Part shown: positions 52,255 to 59,925 of the stretch, piece by piece
Layout: each line of letters begins with the position of its first letter
Position numbering within the stretch: position 1 is the stretch's first letter
Origin: Streptomyces sp. AC558_RSS880
Lineage (GTDB): Bacteria > Actinomycetota > Actinomycetes > Streptomycetales > Streptomycetaceae
Assembly (NCBI RefSeq): GCF_019049255.1
Contig: NZ_JAGMUJ010000031.1
Span: 62,001-126,000, forward strand
DNA length: 64,000 bases
Direction of reading: 5' to 3'
The notes under the pieces: model-generated
Told to the model about the DNA's origin: nothing
Databases searched by the model: none
Seen by the model: only the letters and a program-made list of their open reading frames with translations
Made by a program: the position numbers and the translations under genes

Positions 52255-53904
52255 TCAGCCGCCCGCTCGTAGCACGGCTGCGACAATCGGCCCGGCCGCG
52301 TCGCCGCCGTGGCCGCCCTGCTGAGCCATGGCCGCCGCCGCGACGTCGTTGCGGAAGCCGGTGAACCAGCTGTCGGAGGTGGCGTTGCCGTCGACCTCGG
52401 CGGAACCGGTCTTCGCGCCGATGTCACCGCCGCCGAGCCCGGACATGGCCTCCTGGGCGGTGCCCTGGGTGGCGGTGAGCCGCATCATCTGCTTGAGCTG
52501 GGCGGCGGTGCCCGCCGGGAGCCCCTTGGCCTGCGCCAGCTGCCGGCCGTCGAGGTCGGGGGAGACCAGGTACGGCTGGCGGAAGGCGCCGGTGATCGCG
52601 GTGGCCGTCACCGAGGCCATGTTCAGCGGGTTCATCTGCACCTGGCCCTGGCCGATGGCGTTCGCCGCGCGGTCCGGTCCGGCGACGGCCGGGACGCTGC
52701 CGTCGAAGGAGGCGATGCCGGTCTTCCAGTCGTCCCGGCCGAGCCCGAACCGCTCCTGGGCCTCCTGGGTGAGCGAGGCGTCGGTGAGCGGCTCCTCGTC
52801 GATGAGCTTGATGAAGGCCGTGTTGCAGGAGCGCAGGAAGCTGTCGGCGAGGCTGGCGCCCTCGTTCGGCTTCATGCCGGTGATGTTCTTGAAGGTCTGG
52901 CTCCGCATGACTGCGGTGGACGGGCAGGGCGCCGGGCCGTTCATCGAGGTCACGCCGTTGTCGATGAGCATGGCGGCGGTGATGATCTTCATGGTGGAAC
53001 CGGGGGCGACCTGGCCCTGGAAGGCCGCGTTGAACCCGTCGTCGCGGTGGTTGGCCACCGCCAGCACCTCACCGGTGCTCGGCTTCACCGCCACCACCGA
53101 CGACTCGGCGTACTGCTGCACCGCCTTCTCGGCCGCGGCCTGCACCCCGGCGCTGAGGGTGGTGCGCAGCTTGCCCGGCTCGCCCTCGGCGAGGGTCAGC
53201 AGCGGGGTGTCGGCGGCCGGCTCGCCCGTGGCGCCCTCGGCGTGCCTGATCACCAGCTCGACGCCGGGGGTGCCGCCCGCCTTCTCGCCGTACTTCTGGC
53301 GCAGGGTGTCCAGGATCGGCCCGAGGGAGGGGTACTCCTCCTTCGTCAGCACCGTCCCGTCGCGGTCCACCGCCTCGATGGGCGGCTGCGCGGACTCCCC
53401 GGTGACGAGGGTGTCGCCCTCCTTCAGGTCCGGGTGGACGACGGAGGGCTTCCAGTCGACCAGCGCTCGCCCGGTGGTCTGCCCGCGCACGACGGTCAGC
53501 TCGCTCTTGTAGCTCAGCGCCTCGGACTTCCCGTCGAAGGAGACGGTCGCCTTCACGGTGAACGGCACGGTGGTCCCGGCGGCCGTACCGGGCGTGATCT
53601 CGACGTCGCCCACCCGGGCGTCGTCGCCGTACGCCGTCAGCAGCGCGCCGGCTTCCTCGGCGTTGTTCGTGTACGACGCCGCCTGGGATGCCTCCCCCTT
53701 CTCCCAGGCCGCGAAGAAGCTCTTGGTGGTCTCCTCGACCTCCCCCTCGTCCGGCGGCCCCGACTTCTTCGTCGTCGCGGCGCTCGAGCCGCTGCCCCCG
53801 TCACCGCTCACGGCCGACACGATGTTGTAGACGCCGTACCCGGCCCCGCCCACCATCACCGCGAACACACCGCCGATGACGGCGGTCTTGACCCCCTTGC
53901 CCAT
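52255..53904 (-). CDS. Penicillin-binding protein, paralogue in tandem
   Basis: 549 residues with the same layout as the preceding PBP: anchor TAVIGGVFAVMVGGAGYGVYNI, NTF2-like domain, then transpeptidase with STMK, SCN (FLRSCNTAFIKL) and KTGS motifs (GAKTGSAEVDGN). The two proteins share long stretches, so they arose by duplication. The ATG at 53904 has GGAGGGGGAGC upstream. Confidence 0.95.
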   Translation of the reverse strand: MGKGVKTAVIGGVFAVMVGGAGYGVYNIVSAVSGDGGSGSSAATTKKSGPPDEGEVEETTKSFFAAWEKGEASQAASYTNNAEEAGALLTAYGDDARVGDVEITPGTAAGTTVPFTVKATVSFDGKSEALSYKSELTVVRGQTTGRALVDWKPSVVHPDLKEGDTLVTGESAQPPIEAVDRDGTVLTKEEYPSLGPILDTLRQKYGEKAGGTPGVELVIRHAEGATGEPAADTPLLTLAEGEPGKLRTTLSAGVQAAAEKAVQQYAESSVVAVKPSTGEVLAVANHRDDGFNAAFQGQVAPGSTMKIITAAMLIDNGVTSMNGPAPCPSTAVMRSQTFKNITGMKPNEGASLADSFLRSCNTAFIKLIDEEPLTDASLTQEAQERFGLGRDDWKTGIASFDGSVPAVAGPDRAANAIGQGQVQMNPLNMASVTATAITGAFRQPYLVSPDLDGRQLAQAKGLPAGTAAQLKQMMRLTATQGTAQEAMSGLGGGDIGAKTGSAEVDGNATSDSWFTGFRNDVAAAAMAQQGGHGGDAAGPIVAAVLRAGG

Positions 53905-54053
53905 CGGACGCTCCCCCTCCGCCGGACCCCCCACGCCTTGTGAACGTGTTCAAAAAGCCCGGTGAGTGAGCACCCTATGCGCAGACAGTGACAACCGGGT
54001 CGGCTGTTTCCGTTTGTTGTCCGAACAGAGATCCGCCCGGACACCGGAACGGC

Positions 54054-54143
54054 TCACACCCAGGTGTCCAGCCACATCCGCGCCCGCCAGTCGTCGATCG
54101 GGATCGTCTGGCCGGTGTAGATGGGCCAGAAGTAGATGAAGTT
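54054..54143 (-). pseudogene. pmt: 3' tail of pmt (displaced by the AICE), probable attachment core
   Basis: Reading the minus strand gives NFIYFWPIYTGQTIPIDDWR, then ARMWLDTWV and a stop. This is the characteristic C-terminus of actinobacterial protein O-mannosyltransferase (Pmt), which from memory follows the two PBP genes in Streptomyces. The rest of the gene is absent here; the integrase begins 59 bases further. The 90 bases should be all or part of the integration core, with an intact pmt ending in a similar sequence at the far side. Confidence 0.75.
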
Positions 54144-54148
54144 CGCGT

Positions 54149-54203
54149 GATCCGGCCCCGTAGGGCCCCGACCAGGACGTTCGTCTCTGGCCGGGGCCGG
54201 ATC
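54149..54203 (-). terminator. Hairpin at the integrase 3' end
   Basis: GATCCGGCCCC (54149-54159) pairs with GGGGCCGGATC (54193-54203). The stem overlaps the integrase stop and separates it from the pmt tail; it may also carry arm-type sites. Confidence 0.7.
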
Positions 54204-55467
54204 AGGCAGCTTGGGCCGTCCCTGGGCCGTGATCTTGAGGATTCGACGCCAGATAGAGGCTGTCGACCGCCTTCCGGGTGCGCCCCTCACTGCTCGGCAT
54301 CAGGTGCGTGTACGTCCGGAGCGTGAACCCCGGATCGCTGTGACCGAGGTACTGGCTCAGGGCCCGGATGTTCTCGCCGGCGTCCAGCAGAACGGAGGCG
54401 TAGAAGTGTCTGAGCGCGTGCATCCCGTGCTCACGCGCGGACGCGTAGCGCTCGCCCGGCTTCGCCTCGGGGATGACGCCGGCGGCGGCCAGGGCGGGCT
54501 TCCAGTGGTGATCATTGAAGACGCTCACGCGCACGTGGTTGCCCTCGACTCCGCTGAAGATGAGTCGCTTGGTCACGAGAGGGCCGTCCGGCGTACGCCA
54601 CGGAAGCGTCACGTCGATCGGTTCGCACTCCTTGGCGTGGTCCCGGAGCACGGTCGCCACAGCCTTGGGAAGCGGTACGTCCCGGACCTTGCCGCCCTTG
54701 GGGAGGGCGAACACGTACTTGCCCCGGATGCGCTTGAGTTGATGGCCCACGGCCAGCCATCCGCCCTCGAAGTCGAGTTCGTCGATGGCCAGACCGAAGA
54801 TCTCGCCCTGTCGCAGTCCGCATCCTGCCCCGGCATCTACGGCGGCCTGGTAGCGCCGGGGGAGGGCGGTGCGCACTCCGAAGACCTGCTCTGCCGTCCA
54901 CGGGACGACGCGCGGCTTGCCGGCCTTCGGGAGCTGCACCGTGCGGGCCCGGCAGGGGTTCTTGTTGAGTAGCCCGTCGTCGACCGCCGCGCTCAGCGCC
55001 GCGGAAACGGTGCCCACGATGATGCGGCGGTGCGACTCCGCCGGCACCGTGGCTTCAAGGGCGGCGATCCAGGCGCGGATGTGCTCGGGCTTGAAGGAGC
55101 CGAGCGGGCGCGAGCCGATGTGGGGGTAGGCGTGCAGCCGGAGCCGACGCTCCGCGGCCTCACGGCTGTTGATCTCGCCGGTGTGCGTCTGCACCCAGCG
55201 TTCCGCGTACTGCCGGAACGTCGTCCGGGAGGCTCGCGGGTCGACGTACTGACCGCGCGACATGTCCGCCTCGATGTGCGCGAGCCACTGCTTGGCGAGC
55301 CGCAGCTCCTTGTCACGGAACGACTTGCTCTTCTCGGTGCCGTCCGGGCCGACGTACCGGGCGCGGTAGCGGAGGCCCGTTCCGTGACGGTCGGTCTTGG
55401 CCTTGACGGGCTTCCCGTTGGCGTCGGTTTCGGTCTTGTACCAGCGGTCTTGGATGTGGCCTGCCAT
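54202..55467 (-). CDS. int: Tyrosine site-specific integrase
   Basis: 421 residues. N-terminal arm-binding region (MAGHIQDRWYKTETDANGKP), core-binding SAM-like domain (TTFRQYAERWVQTHTGE ...) and catalytic domain. Catalytic residues are Arg in GAGCGLRQGEIFGLAIDELDF, His-x-x-Arg in HALRHFYASVLLDAGENI, His in LSQYLGHSDP and Tyr in LRTYTHLMP. Catalyses integration and, with Xis, excision. The ATG at 55467 follows AGAGGACC. A hairpin separates it from xis. Confidence 0.95.
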   Translation of the reverse strand: MAGHIQDRWYKTETDANGKPVKAKTDRHGTGLRYRARYVGPDGTEKSKSFRDKELRLAKQWLAHIEADMSRGQYVDPRASRTTFRQYAERWVQTHTGEINSREAAERRLRLHAYPHIGSRPLGSFKPEHIRAWIAALEATVPAESHRRIIVGTVSAALSAAVDDGLLNKNPCRARTVQLPKAGKPRVVPWTAEQVFGVRTALPRRYQAAVDAGAGCGLRQGEIFGLAIDELDFEGGWLAVGHQLKRIRGKYVFALPKGGKVRDVPLPKAVATVLRDHAKECEPIDVTLPWRTPDGPLVTKRLIFSGVEGNHVRVSVFNDHHWKPALAAAGVIPEAKPGERYASAREHGMHALRHFYASVLLDAGENIRALSQYLGHSDPGFTLRTYTHLMPSSEGRTRKAVDSLYLASNPQDHGPGTAQAA

Positions 55468-55488
55468 GGGGCGGCGGTCCTCTCTCAA

Positions 55489-55533
55489 CACACAGCAGGG
55501 AGAGCCGCACACGGCGGCTCTCCCTGCTGTGTG
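55489..55533 (-). terminator. Long hairpin between xis and int
   Basis: Perfect 20-bp stem (55489-55508 with 55514-55533) around a five-base loop. It lies after the xis stop and just before the int ribosome-binding site, so it can terminate xis transcripts or occlude int translation. Confidence 0.75.
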
Positions 55534-55546
55534 CGGTGGTGTCTGG

Positions 55547-55783
55547 CTAGGCGGCGGTGGCGCTGTTCTTGAGGCCGGTGACGTAGTCACGTACGTCGGT
55601 GGGGTCGTAGCGGAGGTGCTTGCCGATGCGGAAGCCGGGCGGGCCTGTGCGCTTCTTGCGCCACTGGTAGACGGTCTCCAGGGGCACCTCGAACATCTCG
55701 GCGATGTCGGCGGGGGTGAGGTACCGGTCGGGGAGGCCGCCGCGGAGGGTGGCGCGGGGGTCGGGGTCTGTCGGCTGTGCCAT
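55547..55783 (-). CDS. xis: Excisionase (MerR-type HTH)
   Basis: 78 residues from the ATG at 55783 (GGAG at 7 bases; the 98-residue version starts further up). The core YLTPADIAEMFEVPLETVYQWRKKRTGPPGFRIGKHLRYDPTDV is the helix-turn-helix of AICE excisionases/HTH_17. Needed with Int for excision. Upstream of int in the same direction. Confidence 0.9.
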   Translation of the reverse strand: MAQPTDPDPRATLRGGLPDRYLTPADIAEMFEVPLETVYQWRKKRTGPPGFRIGKHLRYDPTDVRDYVTGLKNSATAA

Positions 55784-55834
55784 AGGGACTCCAAGCGGGG
55801 AGGGCATGGCCGCCTCTGTCCGAGGTGCGGAATT

Positions 55835-56044
55835 CTGCGTCATCGCGTCACCTGTGACACGCGTCGCTCTGACCTGCTGTTTCGCGGTGACGTAGGGCTT
55901 CTGGGCACGTCATGTGGTGACGCAGGTCTTCGTCACCGGATGACGCGGGTGACACGGGATGACGCAGCCTCCGCCTGCCTGCGTCACCGCTGTAGCGGCA
56001 GGTCGCGGGGTGTTTTCCGTTCCCGGCTGACGCAGGTGACGCAG
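55835..56044. repeat. Array of 8-bp TGACGCAG repeats, candidate origin/control region
   Basis: Exact copies at 55918, 55960, 56028 and 56037 on the plus strand and 55835-55842 and 55979-55986 on the minus strand, with near copies TGACGTAG (55888) and TGACGCGG (55941). It fills the 437-base gene-free interval between xis and the helicase-like gene. Iterons of a replication origin or a binding region of a copy/excision regulator are possible. Confidence 0.75.
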
Positions 56045-56157
56045 CGTCCCTTTCCTTCGGACAAGAGAAGGGGGTGTCTGTTGTGGTGCGCGGTTCAGAA
56101 CATGAAGAAGGAGCCGCTTCGCGGCGCGACCATCGCAGGGCGGCTGCGCCGCCGAAC

Positions 56158-56196
56158 AGCAAGAGGAGCACGCCGGGCGGGGGTGCTCCTCTTGCT
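56158..56196 (-). terminator. Hairpin after the helicase-like gene
   Basis: AGCAAGAGGAGCA (56158-56170) pairs with TGCTCCTCTTGCT (56184-56196); it lies 25 bases beyond the stop. Confidence 0.75.
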
Positions 56197-56220
56197 TGTG
56201 CAGGGGCGTGATGCCGCCGG

Positions 56221-57699
56221 TCAGAACGCCGGTGCCTGCTCGTGCGGGGGCGGCGGGGCCGGGGGCCGGGTCATCTCGATGTAGCGGGCCGTGCTGGTGC
56301 GGCCCCAGTCGATGAGGACGCCGCGGGCGGCGAGGGTGGGTTGAAGGCGCTTGAGGCGGTCCGAGAGCACCTTGCCCGTGGTCGGCCACCCCTTGGGCAG
56401 GGGACGGCACTCCTCACCGCCGTAGAGGCCGGTGAGGCAGTGCAGCCACTCGGTGGACGTCATCCGCTGCTCCGCCCCGGCGTCCAGGCCGGCGGCGTAC
56501 TTCAGCACGGTCTGCGCCAGTAGGTCGCCCTCGATGACGTCGTCGTTCAGGTCGTCCAGGGCGGCCCGGTAGGCGCCCAGCGCTCCGAGACCGGTCGCTG
56601 CGTCCAGCTGCGCGCACAGATGGGCGAAGTCGGCCATGCGCAGGTCGGTGGGGATGTCCGCATCCGCCGCGCGCACCTGCACGGTGAGGTCCAGGAGGGA
56701 GCCCAGGATCACGGGTAGGGCCTCTTCGAACTCCGCCCACAGCTCCGCTTCGGTGCGCCGGGTATGAGGGCGTTCCAGGCGGAGCGGCAAAAGCCGTTCG
56801 GCGAGGTCGGGCCGGATGACGCCCACGTCGATGCCGGTCAGCAGTAGAGGGCGGCGGTAGCGGGCGCGGACGACGTCCCCGTCGGTGTAGAGGGCGCGCT
56901 TGATGGTCTCGGCACCGGTGACGATGCAGCACATCAGGTCGGACAGATCCGGGGCGAGGTGAGAGAGGTTGTCCAGGGCGGTGACCCATCCGGCGGCCAC
57001 AGCCGCGATCAGGTTCTCCTCGTCCTTCGGTGCCCGGCGCAGGTCGCCAGTCATGCCCTCGATGATCCGCACGAGCATCCGGCCGCCGGTGGACTTCCCC
57101 GCGCCCTGCGGGCCGGTGAGGAACGGGGCGGGCACGGGCACGGACGGCTCGAGGCAGCCGATGAGCCAGGTGATGGCCAGGCACTCGGTCTCGGCGGTGG
57201 CGAAGTTGCACAACCGCAGCAGGGCGTCGATGCCCTTGCCATCGGTGTCCTTGGCGGGCAGGGGCAGTTCCCCGGTGAGCTGGGTGCGCCGCCAGCACAC
57301 CTCACGCGGGTCGGGAATGGTGATGTCCCAACCGGTGGGGTGGATACGGACCGACCGTCCGTCGTCGCGGCCCAGGTCCAGCCATGTCGCGCCGTCGAAG
57401 CCGGGGGCGACGCGGATGTGGACGGGCTGTACTTGCTGGCTCATCGCCAGTGCCTCGATCAAGTCCAGTGCCTCTTTCAAAGCGGTGCCGTTGAACACGC
57501 CGTGCCCGTCGTTGAACAGGCCGACCATGAGTTCCTGCCGGTGACTGCCCGAGGTGCCCTGGGAGCGGATCGGACGGGCCACGGGGTGGCCGTTCCTCTG
57601 CGCGTACACGGTCCCGTCGGCGGTGCGGAAGTACCGGAAGTGCGCCTGCGCGTAGTTGGCGATGACCTCGCGGGCGGGAGTCTTCTCGTCGTCGGACAT
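56221..57699 (-). CDS. Primase-associated ATPase/helicase-like protein
   Basis: 492 residues. Walker A FLTGPQGAGKSTGGRMLVRI (about 185) and a Walker-B-like WVTALDNLSHL lie in a P-loop NTPase resembling D5/SF3 helicases; NFATAETECLAITWLIGCL precedes. The C-terminal winged-helix part (LSDRLKRLQPTLAARGVLIDW) probably binds DNA. In Prim-Pol-type AICEs this protein partners the primase-polymerase next to it, only 2 bases upstream. ATG 57699. Confidence 0.85.
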   Translation of the reverse strand: MSDDEKTPAREVIANYAQAHFRYFRTADGTVYAQRNGHPVARPIRSQGTSGSHRQELMVGLFNDGHGVFNGTALKEALDLIEALAMSQQVQPVHIRVAPGFDGATWLDLGRDDGRSVRIHPTGWDITIPDPREVCWRRTQLTGELPLPAKDTDGKGIDALLRLCNFATAETECLAITWLIGCLEPSVPVPAPFLTGPQGAGKSTGGRMLVRIIEGMTGDLRRAPKDEENLIAAVAAGWVTALDNLSHLAPDLSDLMCCIVTGAETIKRALYTDGDVVRARYRRPLLLTGIDVGVIRPDLAERLLPLRLERPHTRRTEAELWAEFEEALPVILGSLLDLTVQVRAADADIPTDLRMADFAHLCAQLDAATGLGALGAYRAALDDLNDDVIEGDLLAQTVLKYAAGLDAGAEQRMTSTEWLHCLTGLYGGEECRPLPKGWPTTGKVLSDRLKRLQPTLAARGVLIDWGRTSTARYIEMTRPPAPPPPHEQAPAF

Positions 57700-57701
57700 G
57701 G

Positions 57702-58589
57702 TCACAATCCCAACGTCGTGCGGGCGTTGGTCCACGCGTCAGTGCAGTGCCGCAGCGTCTCGCCCTTGGCCTGCGCGGCGGTGAACAGCCGTGTCATGTG
57801 GGCGTCGGTGAAGCAGCCGCACCGGCCGTGCCGGGACAGCACGGCGAGGAACGTCCGGTACACGGTCGCGTGGACCGCACTGCGGGCCTCGGTGATGCAC
57901 TGCTCCGCCATGGCGATGCCACGCTCCAGATAGGCGGGTGTGCGGTGCGGGCACTCCCCACCCTCGGACCGTGCGGGCATGGCGACGGCCTGCAGTGTCG
58001 GCCGAACCGGGGAGTGATCCTTGGTGGCCAGCGCGCGGACGACGTCCGGCAGGACGGTCATGGTGCCGGCGCCGGGTCCGAGGTAACGGGCGTAGGACAT
58101 GGCCGACTTGATGTCGACGCCGGGACGCACCGCGTTGTGTGACGTCATGGTGCCCCAGTAGATCCAGTGCTCACCGCGCGTCGTCGCCACGGTCCGCGTG
58201 GCGGGCAGGGTCTCGCGGGCCCATGCGATGGCGCCCGCGTCGTCCAGGTCCACCACGGTCAGGCCTGCGCCGCCGGGGTGGTAGGCGACGGAGACGGCCC
58301 GCCGCCATACGGCCGTCCAGGCCGGGGAGGCGAGGACGTCCGGGTCGGTGGTGGCGGCGGCCCATGCGTGGCAGACGCCGGGGCACTGGCACGGGCCAGC
58401 GCTCTTCATGTTCGGCCGGCCGCCGCACACGTTGCCCGCGCACCGGTGGCAGTTGCCGAACGGCACCTTGCCCTGGCGCAGGGGCAGTACCGGCACCCCG
58501 GTAGCGGCCAGCTCCAGCGCGGTCCGCAGTGGTTCGGGCAGCTGCGGCTGTGGGCCGGGCACTCGCCGGACGGTGGTGGGTTGGGTCAT
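57702..58589 (-). CDS. Bifunctional DNA primase/polymerase (Prim-Pol)
   Basis: 295 residues. Prim-Pol fold: LELAATGVPVLPLRQGKVPF, a zinc-binding Cys cluster (NCHRCAGNVCGG, then CQCPGVCH), the metal-binding LTVVDLDDAGAIAW (Asp-x-Asp), and TVATTRGEHWIYWG, with VDIKS downstream. Initiates replication of the excised element (RepPP-type AICE). The ATG at 58589 follows GGAGGT. The small C-terminal zinc/helical tail CGCFTDAHMTRLFTAA is unassigned. Confidence 0.88.
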   Translation of the reverse strand: MTQPTTVRRVPGPQPQLPEPLRTALELAATGVPVLPLRQGKVPFGNCHRCAGNVCGGRPNMKSAGPCQCPGVCHAWAAATTDPDVLASPAWTAVWRRAVSVAYHPGGAGLTVVDLDDAGAIAWARETLPATRTVATTRGEHWIYWGTMTSHNAVRPGVDIKSAMSYARYLGPGAGTMTVLPDVVRALATKDHSPVRPTLQAVAMPARSEGGECPHRTPAYLERGIAMAEQCITEARSAVHATVYRTFLAVLSRHGRCGCFTDAHMTRLFTAAQAKGETLRHCTDAWTNARTTLGL

Positions 58590-58793
58590 GCTGGGAGACC
58601 TCCACAGGTCAGTTGGATGGCTGGTGGGCAAGGGCGGCCCCGGTTCTTGGCGGAAGGGGGCCGCCCTTGGCATAGCTAGGTGCCGGGAGTGGTCGGAGTA
58701 ACACCGGGGATTCGGTGCGGAGCGGTGCGCCAGAGAAGCACCGTTAATGGATCACCCGCGCGGGTAGAGCACCGGTACTTTTTCGGGGGGCTG

Positions 58794-59255
58794 ATGGACG
58801 AGATCTTCGGGATGATCGCGACGATCGGTGTGGTTGTGTCATTGCTCGTGTCGAGTTGGCAGACGCGGGAATTGACGCGGCAAACGGCGATCAATAACGG
58901 CGTGGCTGGCGTGTCCGCCATGTACAACGGGATGGAACGGCTGCACCACATCGAGAGCCTCATTGCCGCAGAACCGTGGTTGTACGGTCACTTCTACGGC
59001 GGTGCGTCGCTTCCCGATGACGAGCACCAGCGGGCCCGTGTTCTCACCATCGCGGGCATGCTCGCCGATGTGGTGGACTACGGCCTCGTGATCACCGAAA
59101 CCAATCCCGATATCAAGTTCTACGTAGGGTGGCGCGACTTCGCTTTGTCTCTCCGGCGTACCTCTCCGGCGATTGTTCATCTGATTGATGAGCGTCCGTT
59201 GTGGTGGGCCGCACTGGACAAGTACTGGGCTGAACATCCAGAACCGAGCGCGTAG
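58794..59255 (+). CDS. Membrane-anchored hypothetical protein, cargo-like
   Basis: 153 residues. A single N-terminal membrane helix (IFGMIATIGVVVSLLVSSW) precedes a soluble helical domain with QTAINNGVAGVSAMYNGMERLHHIESLI and DYGLVITETNPDIKFYVGW. It is the only gene on the plus strand within the element, and its GC is lower than its neighbours. Same general layout as DUF4760-like proteins. ATG 58794 with GGGGGG upstream. Function unknown; probably accessory cargo. Confidence 0.75.
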   Translation: MDEIFGMIATIGVVVSLLVSSWQTRELTRQTAINNGVAGVSAMYNGMERLHHIESLIAAEPWLYGHFYGGASLPDDEHQRARVLTIAGMLADVVDYGLVITETNPDIKFYVGWRDFALSLRRTSPAIVHLIDERPLWWAALDKYWAEHPEPSA

Positions 59256-59256
59256 C

Positions 59257-59718
59257 TCACCCGAACTTGTTGCGCTTGAACGTCGCTTTGCGGATGTTGA
59301 CCGTGGTGCCGCCCTTGTGGCCGCTCGCGCTGAGGGCCTGGACGGCGATCCAGCCGCCGAAGATGACGGCGGCGAGGGTGATGAGCTGGGTGACGAACGC
59401 GGTGAGCGCGGCGATGAACGAGGTGAGCAGGAGCAGTCCGCCGCACACCGCGAGGAAGCCGACGCCTCCGAGGGCGACGTTCACTGCGGTGCGGGAGACA
59501 GCCGGCTTCGCGGCGACCGGGGCGGGCTGCGGGTGCTCGATCGCGTAGCCGGTGACGATCCGGCCGTCCGGCAGGATGATGCTCGCCACCACCGGAACCG
59601 TGCCCGGCTGGACGGGGGCGACCGGTGCCGGGTGGGTGACGGAGGGCGGTATCGGGGTGGGCTGGTAGGCGATCACGGCCCGTTCGGCGGGCGCGTGACG
59701 CGCGGGTTCGGAGTGCAT
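59257..59718 (-). CDS. Membrane protein, Spd-like (intramycelial spread) candidate
   Basis: 153 residues from the ATG at 59718 (GGAAGGG upstream). A Pro/Val/Ala-rich N-terminus (PTPIPPSVTHPAPVAPVQP) is followed by two membrane helices (NVALGGVGFLAVCGGLLLLTSF, and ITLAAVIFGGWIAVQAL) and a short basic tail RKATFKRNKFG. In AICEs such small membrane proteins next to tra are the Spd proteins. Identification by context only. Confidence 0.65.
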   Translation of the reverse strand: MHSEPARHAPAERAVIAYQPTPIPPSVTHPAPVAPVQPGTVPVVASIILPDGRIVTGYAIEHPQPAPVAAKPAVSRTAVNVALGGVGFLAVCGGLLLLTSFIAALTAFVTQLITLAAVIFGGWIAVQALSASGHKGGTTVNIRKATFKRNKFG

Positions 59719-59741
59719 GCGGAATCCCTTCCGTCGTCGGG

Positions 59742-59922
59742 TCAGGGAGGCGGAGACACCCCCTTCGGGATGCCGTGCGGAGGGGTGTTTCGGGGGTCTG
59801 ACCTGCGGGCCTCCCTGACTCCCTGAACGATCATTCACGCAGGTCAGAGCCAGGGAGGCGGGTCAGGGAGGGGTTCAGGGAGTTCTCCCTGTCTCCCTGA
59901 CCCGCCGGGGGTCGGCTCCCTG
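59742..59922. repeat. Array of 8-bp TCAGGGAG repeats 3' of tra, candidate clt
   Basis: Exact copies at 59742, 59863 and 59875 on the plus strand and 59811-59818, 59819-59826 and 59893-59900 on the minus strand; 7-of-8 copies at 59850, 59885 and 59916. It lies between the membrane-protein start and the tra stop. Known TraB recognition sites are clusters of 8-bp repeats at the end of traB, so this is the best candidate for the cis-acting locus of transfer. Opposed copies near 59870-59900 could also fold as a terminator. Confidence 0.75.
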
Positions 59923-59925
59923 CCG

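Noticed and set aside
54144..54290. Gene of 78 residues reading through the pmt tail
   Set aside because: Its first half is antisense-like sequence of the integrase end and hairpin; only the last 29 codons resemble a protein.
59740..59925. CRISPR array
   Set aside because: Repeats are 8 bases, in mixed orientation with irregular spacing, and no cas genes are present.
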